Origin: Bacteroidaceae bacterium
GTDB lineage: Bacteria; Bacteroidota; Bacteroidia; Bacteroidales; Bacteroidaceae
Length of the DNA: 64,000 nt
Reading direction: 5' to 3'
Assembly: GCA_017547385.1 (NCBI GenBank)
Contig: JAFYPU010000021.1
Location: 1 to 64,000 of the forward strand
Shown: piece by piece, positions 62,716 to 64,000 of the stretch
How positions within the stretch are numbered: the first letter of the stretch is position 1
Layout of the letters: each line of letters starts with the position of its first letter
Made by a program: the position numbers and the translations under genes
Notes under the pieces: generated by a model
The model's input: only the letters and a program-made list of their open reading frames with translations
Told to the model about the DNA's origin: nothing
Databases searched by the model: none

Positions 62716-62746
62716 CAAAGTTAGTGCAAGGCTAGTGGAGAGCCAA
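62716..62746 (-). promoter_or_regulatory. Promoter of argS
   Basis: TAACTTTG (62723-62716, minus) with TTG at 62746-62744, spacer 20 bp; CCTTGCAC directly precedes the -7 box, as at 27522. Confidence 0.78.
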
Positions 62747-62776
62747 GGAAAAGTTGGCTTTTTATCCCCGTTGGTT

Positions 62777-64000
62777 TTACGCTTCCACCACTTCGCCTTT
62801 GAGTGTTGCAGGTCCGGCTTCGGTGATGCGCACTCGCACGGTCTGTCCCGGGCGATGCGTGCCGCGGTCGATAATCACCACTTTGTTTTGTTCGGTACGC
62901 CCGAAGAGTTGTTCGCGCGAGCGTTTTGAAGTTCCTTCAAGCAACACATCGTATTCGCGACCCAAGCAGCGCTTTGCTGCCTCCGCGCTGAGTTCGTTTT
63001 GCAGGGCGATGAGTTCTTCCAGACGGCGCACTTTCACTTCCTCGGGCACATCGTCGGGCAGGTGCTGGGAGGCATAAGTTCCGGGACGCTCACTATACTT
63101 GAACATAAAGGACGAATCGTATCCGCACTCGCGCATCAACGAAAGCGAGAGGGCGTGATCTTCTTCCGTCTCCGAGCAATAGCCGGCAAAGATATCGGTG
63201 CTCAAACCGCAATCGGGCACGATGCGACGTATGGCAGCAACGCGGTCGAGATACCACTCGCGCGTGTATTTTCGGTTCATGAGTTTCAGAATGCGATCGG
63301 AGCCACTCTGCACCGGCAGGTGGATGTGGCGGCAAACGTTGGGTTCTTCGGCGATGACGCGCAGTGTTTCGTCGCTCATATCCTTGGGATGACTGGTGGT
63401 GAAGCGCACTCGCATGCCCGGCACCGCACGAGCCACAAGTCGCAGCAAGGCCGGGAAAGCCACTTCTTCGCCCTCGGCGTTTTCAGCCCCGGCATTCGGA
63501 CGACGCAGATAGGAGTTCACGTTTTGCCCGAGCAGGGTTACTTCCTTGTATCCACGCGCTTCCAGGTCCTTCACTTCGGCCAAGATGCTTTCCACATCGC
63601 GACTGCGCTCACGTCCTCGGGTGTAAGGAACGATGCAATAGTGGCAGAAATTGTTGCAACCGCGCATGATGCTCACGAAACCCGACAGGCGGTTTCCATG
63701 AACGCGCTCGGGCACCACATCACGGTAAGTCTCCGTGGTCGACAATTCGGTGTTGATGGCCTTGTGTCCCAATTCGGCTTGCGCCACCAGGTCGGGCAGC
63801 GACAAGTAAGCATCGGGACCGGCCACAAGGTCGGCATGGTGCTCCGTGAGCAGGCGTTCCTTCACGCGCTCTGCCATGCAGCCCAACACACCTATGATAA
63901 AGCGACGCTTGCGGCGCATGGCGTGAAGTGCCTCAAGGCGATGCACGATTTTCTGTTCGGCATTGTCGCGCACGGAACAAGTGTTGAGAAACACGGCATC
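62777..64000 (-). CDS. miaB: tRNA methylthiotransferase MiaB (N-terminus cut)
   Basis: At least 407 residues are in view; the start and first cluster cysteine lie beyond the right edge. Present are VFLNTCSVRDNAEQK, VLGCMAERV (UPF0004 cysteines), the radical-SAM triad in GCNNFCHYCIVPYTRG, TLLGQNVNSY, SDIFAGYCSETEEDH, and a C-terminal TRAM domain (GQTVRVRITEAGPATLKGE). It adds 2-methylthio to i6A37 of tRNAs with two Fe-S clusters. Confidence 0.95.
   Translation of the reverse strand, partial: DAVFLNTCSVRDNAEQKIVHRLEALHAMRRKRRFIIGVLGCMAERVKERLLTEHHADLVAGPDAYLSLPDLVAQAELGHKAINTELSTTETYRDVVPERVHGNRLSGFVSIMRGCNNFCHYCIVPYTRGRERSRDVESILAEVKDLEARGYKEVTLLGQNVNSYLRRPNAGAENAEGEEVAFPALLRLVARAVPGMRVRFTTSHPKDMSDETLRVIAEEPNVCRHIHLPVQSGSDRILKLMNRKYTREWYLDRVAAIRRIVPDCGLSTDIFAGYCSETEEDHALSLSLMRECGYDSSFMFKYSERPGTYASQHLPDDVPEEVKVRRLEELIALQNELSAEAAKRCLGREYDVLLEGTSKRSREQLFGRTEQNKVVIIDRGTHRPGQTVRVRITEAGPATLKGEVVEA

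Noticed and set aside
1-64000. Insertion sequences or transposases
   Set aside because: No DDE, tyrosine or serine recombinase motifs were recognised in any supported gene; the accessory element near the left edge lacks its integrase within the window.

Overview
The window reads as a chromosomal segment of a Bacteroidales bacterium, most likely Prevotellaceae-like. The evidence is: many Bacteroidetes-type promoters (a -7 box TAnnTTTG with a TTG-type -33 box about 19-21 bp upstream), almost no Shine-Dalgarno sequences, a bifunctional Fkp (GDP-fucose synthesis), GH92, GH20 and GH109-like glycan enzymes, and the gene order parA-parB-DUF5683-mltD-spoT beside surE-lpxB that I associate with this order. 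No tRNA, rRNA or CRISPR array was seen. Most of the window is G+C-rich; two stretches (1-3.3 kb and about 46.9-52.7 kb) are visibly AT-richer and look acquired.

Layout. 1-3.3 kb: a small accessory element with a 10-bp tandem repeat, a Rep-like initiator coupled to a tiny NUMOD3-like protein, a structured RNA candidate, and a Panacea/PemK-like toxin-antitoxin pair. 3.5-13.2 kb: a Wzx-like flippase behind a possible leader attenuator, a Sir2 deacylase, agmatine deiminase plus N-carbamoylputrescine amidase (agmatine to putrescine), and an fkp/5'-nucleotidase-lipoprotein operon. 13.6-19 kb: a minus-strand run of a DPM1-like glycosyltransferase, dihydroorotase, a stand-alone MetH activation domain, a membrane metallophosphoesterase and an acyltransferase. 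19.3-27.2 kb: GH92 mannosidase, an amidase/DUF4248/S24-repressor cluster of phage flavour, an alpha/beta hydrolase and a GH20 hexosaminidase. 27.5-32 kb: a PstS-like lipoprotein, a TPR protein and a GH109-like oxidoreductase, the last two with codon use that suggests high expression. 32.2-38.4 kb: spoT, mltD, DUF5683, parB, parA. 38.8-46.7 kb: surE, lpxB, pyrE, priA, glyS and an FKBP-like lipoprotein. 47.3-52.7 kb: a compact five-gene operon of a four-TM protein, a TRAFAC-like GTPase, two related single-TM proteins and a retropepsin-like lipoprotein; this is the best candidate for an undescribed membrane signalling or conflict system. 52.8-64 kb: an LRR-GH20 fusion, a DUF2059 protein, ahcY, a YfhO-family protein, rnhA, argS and miaB (cut by the right edge).

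The most striking structure that genes do not explain is a family of ten intergenic arrays of imperfect 21-bp units, spread from 3.6 to 60 kb. In several cases the order is terminator, array, next promoter. Units carry a near-palindromic core such as GGCAAGGCTTGCC or CAGTGCTTG plus an AT-rich linker. Several arrays fold into long hairpins and share flanking sequence, so they look like copies of one modular intergenic element.
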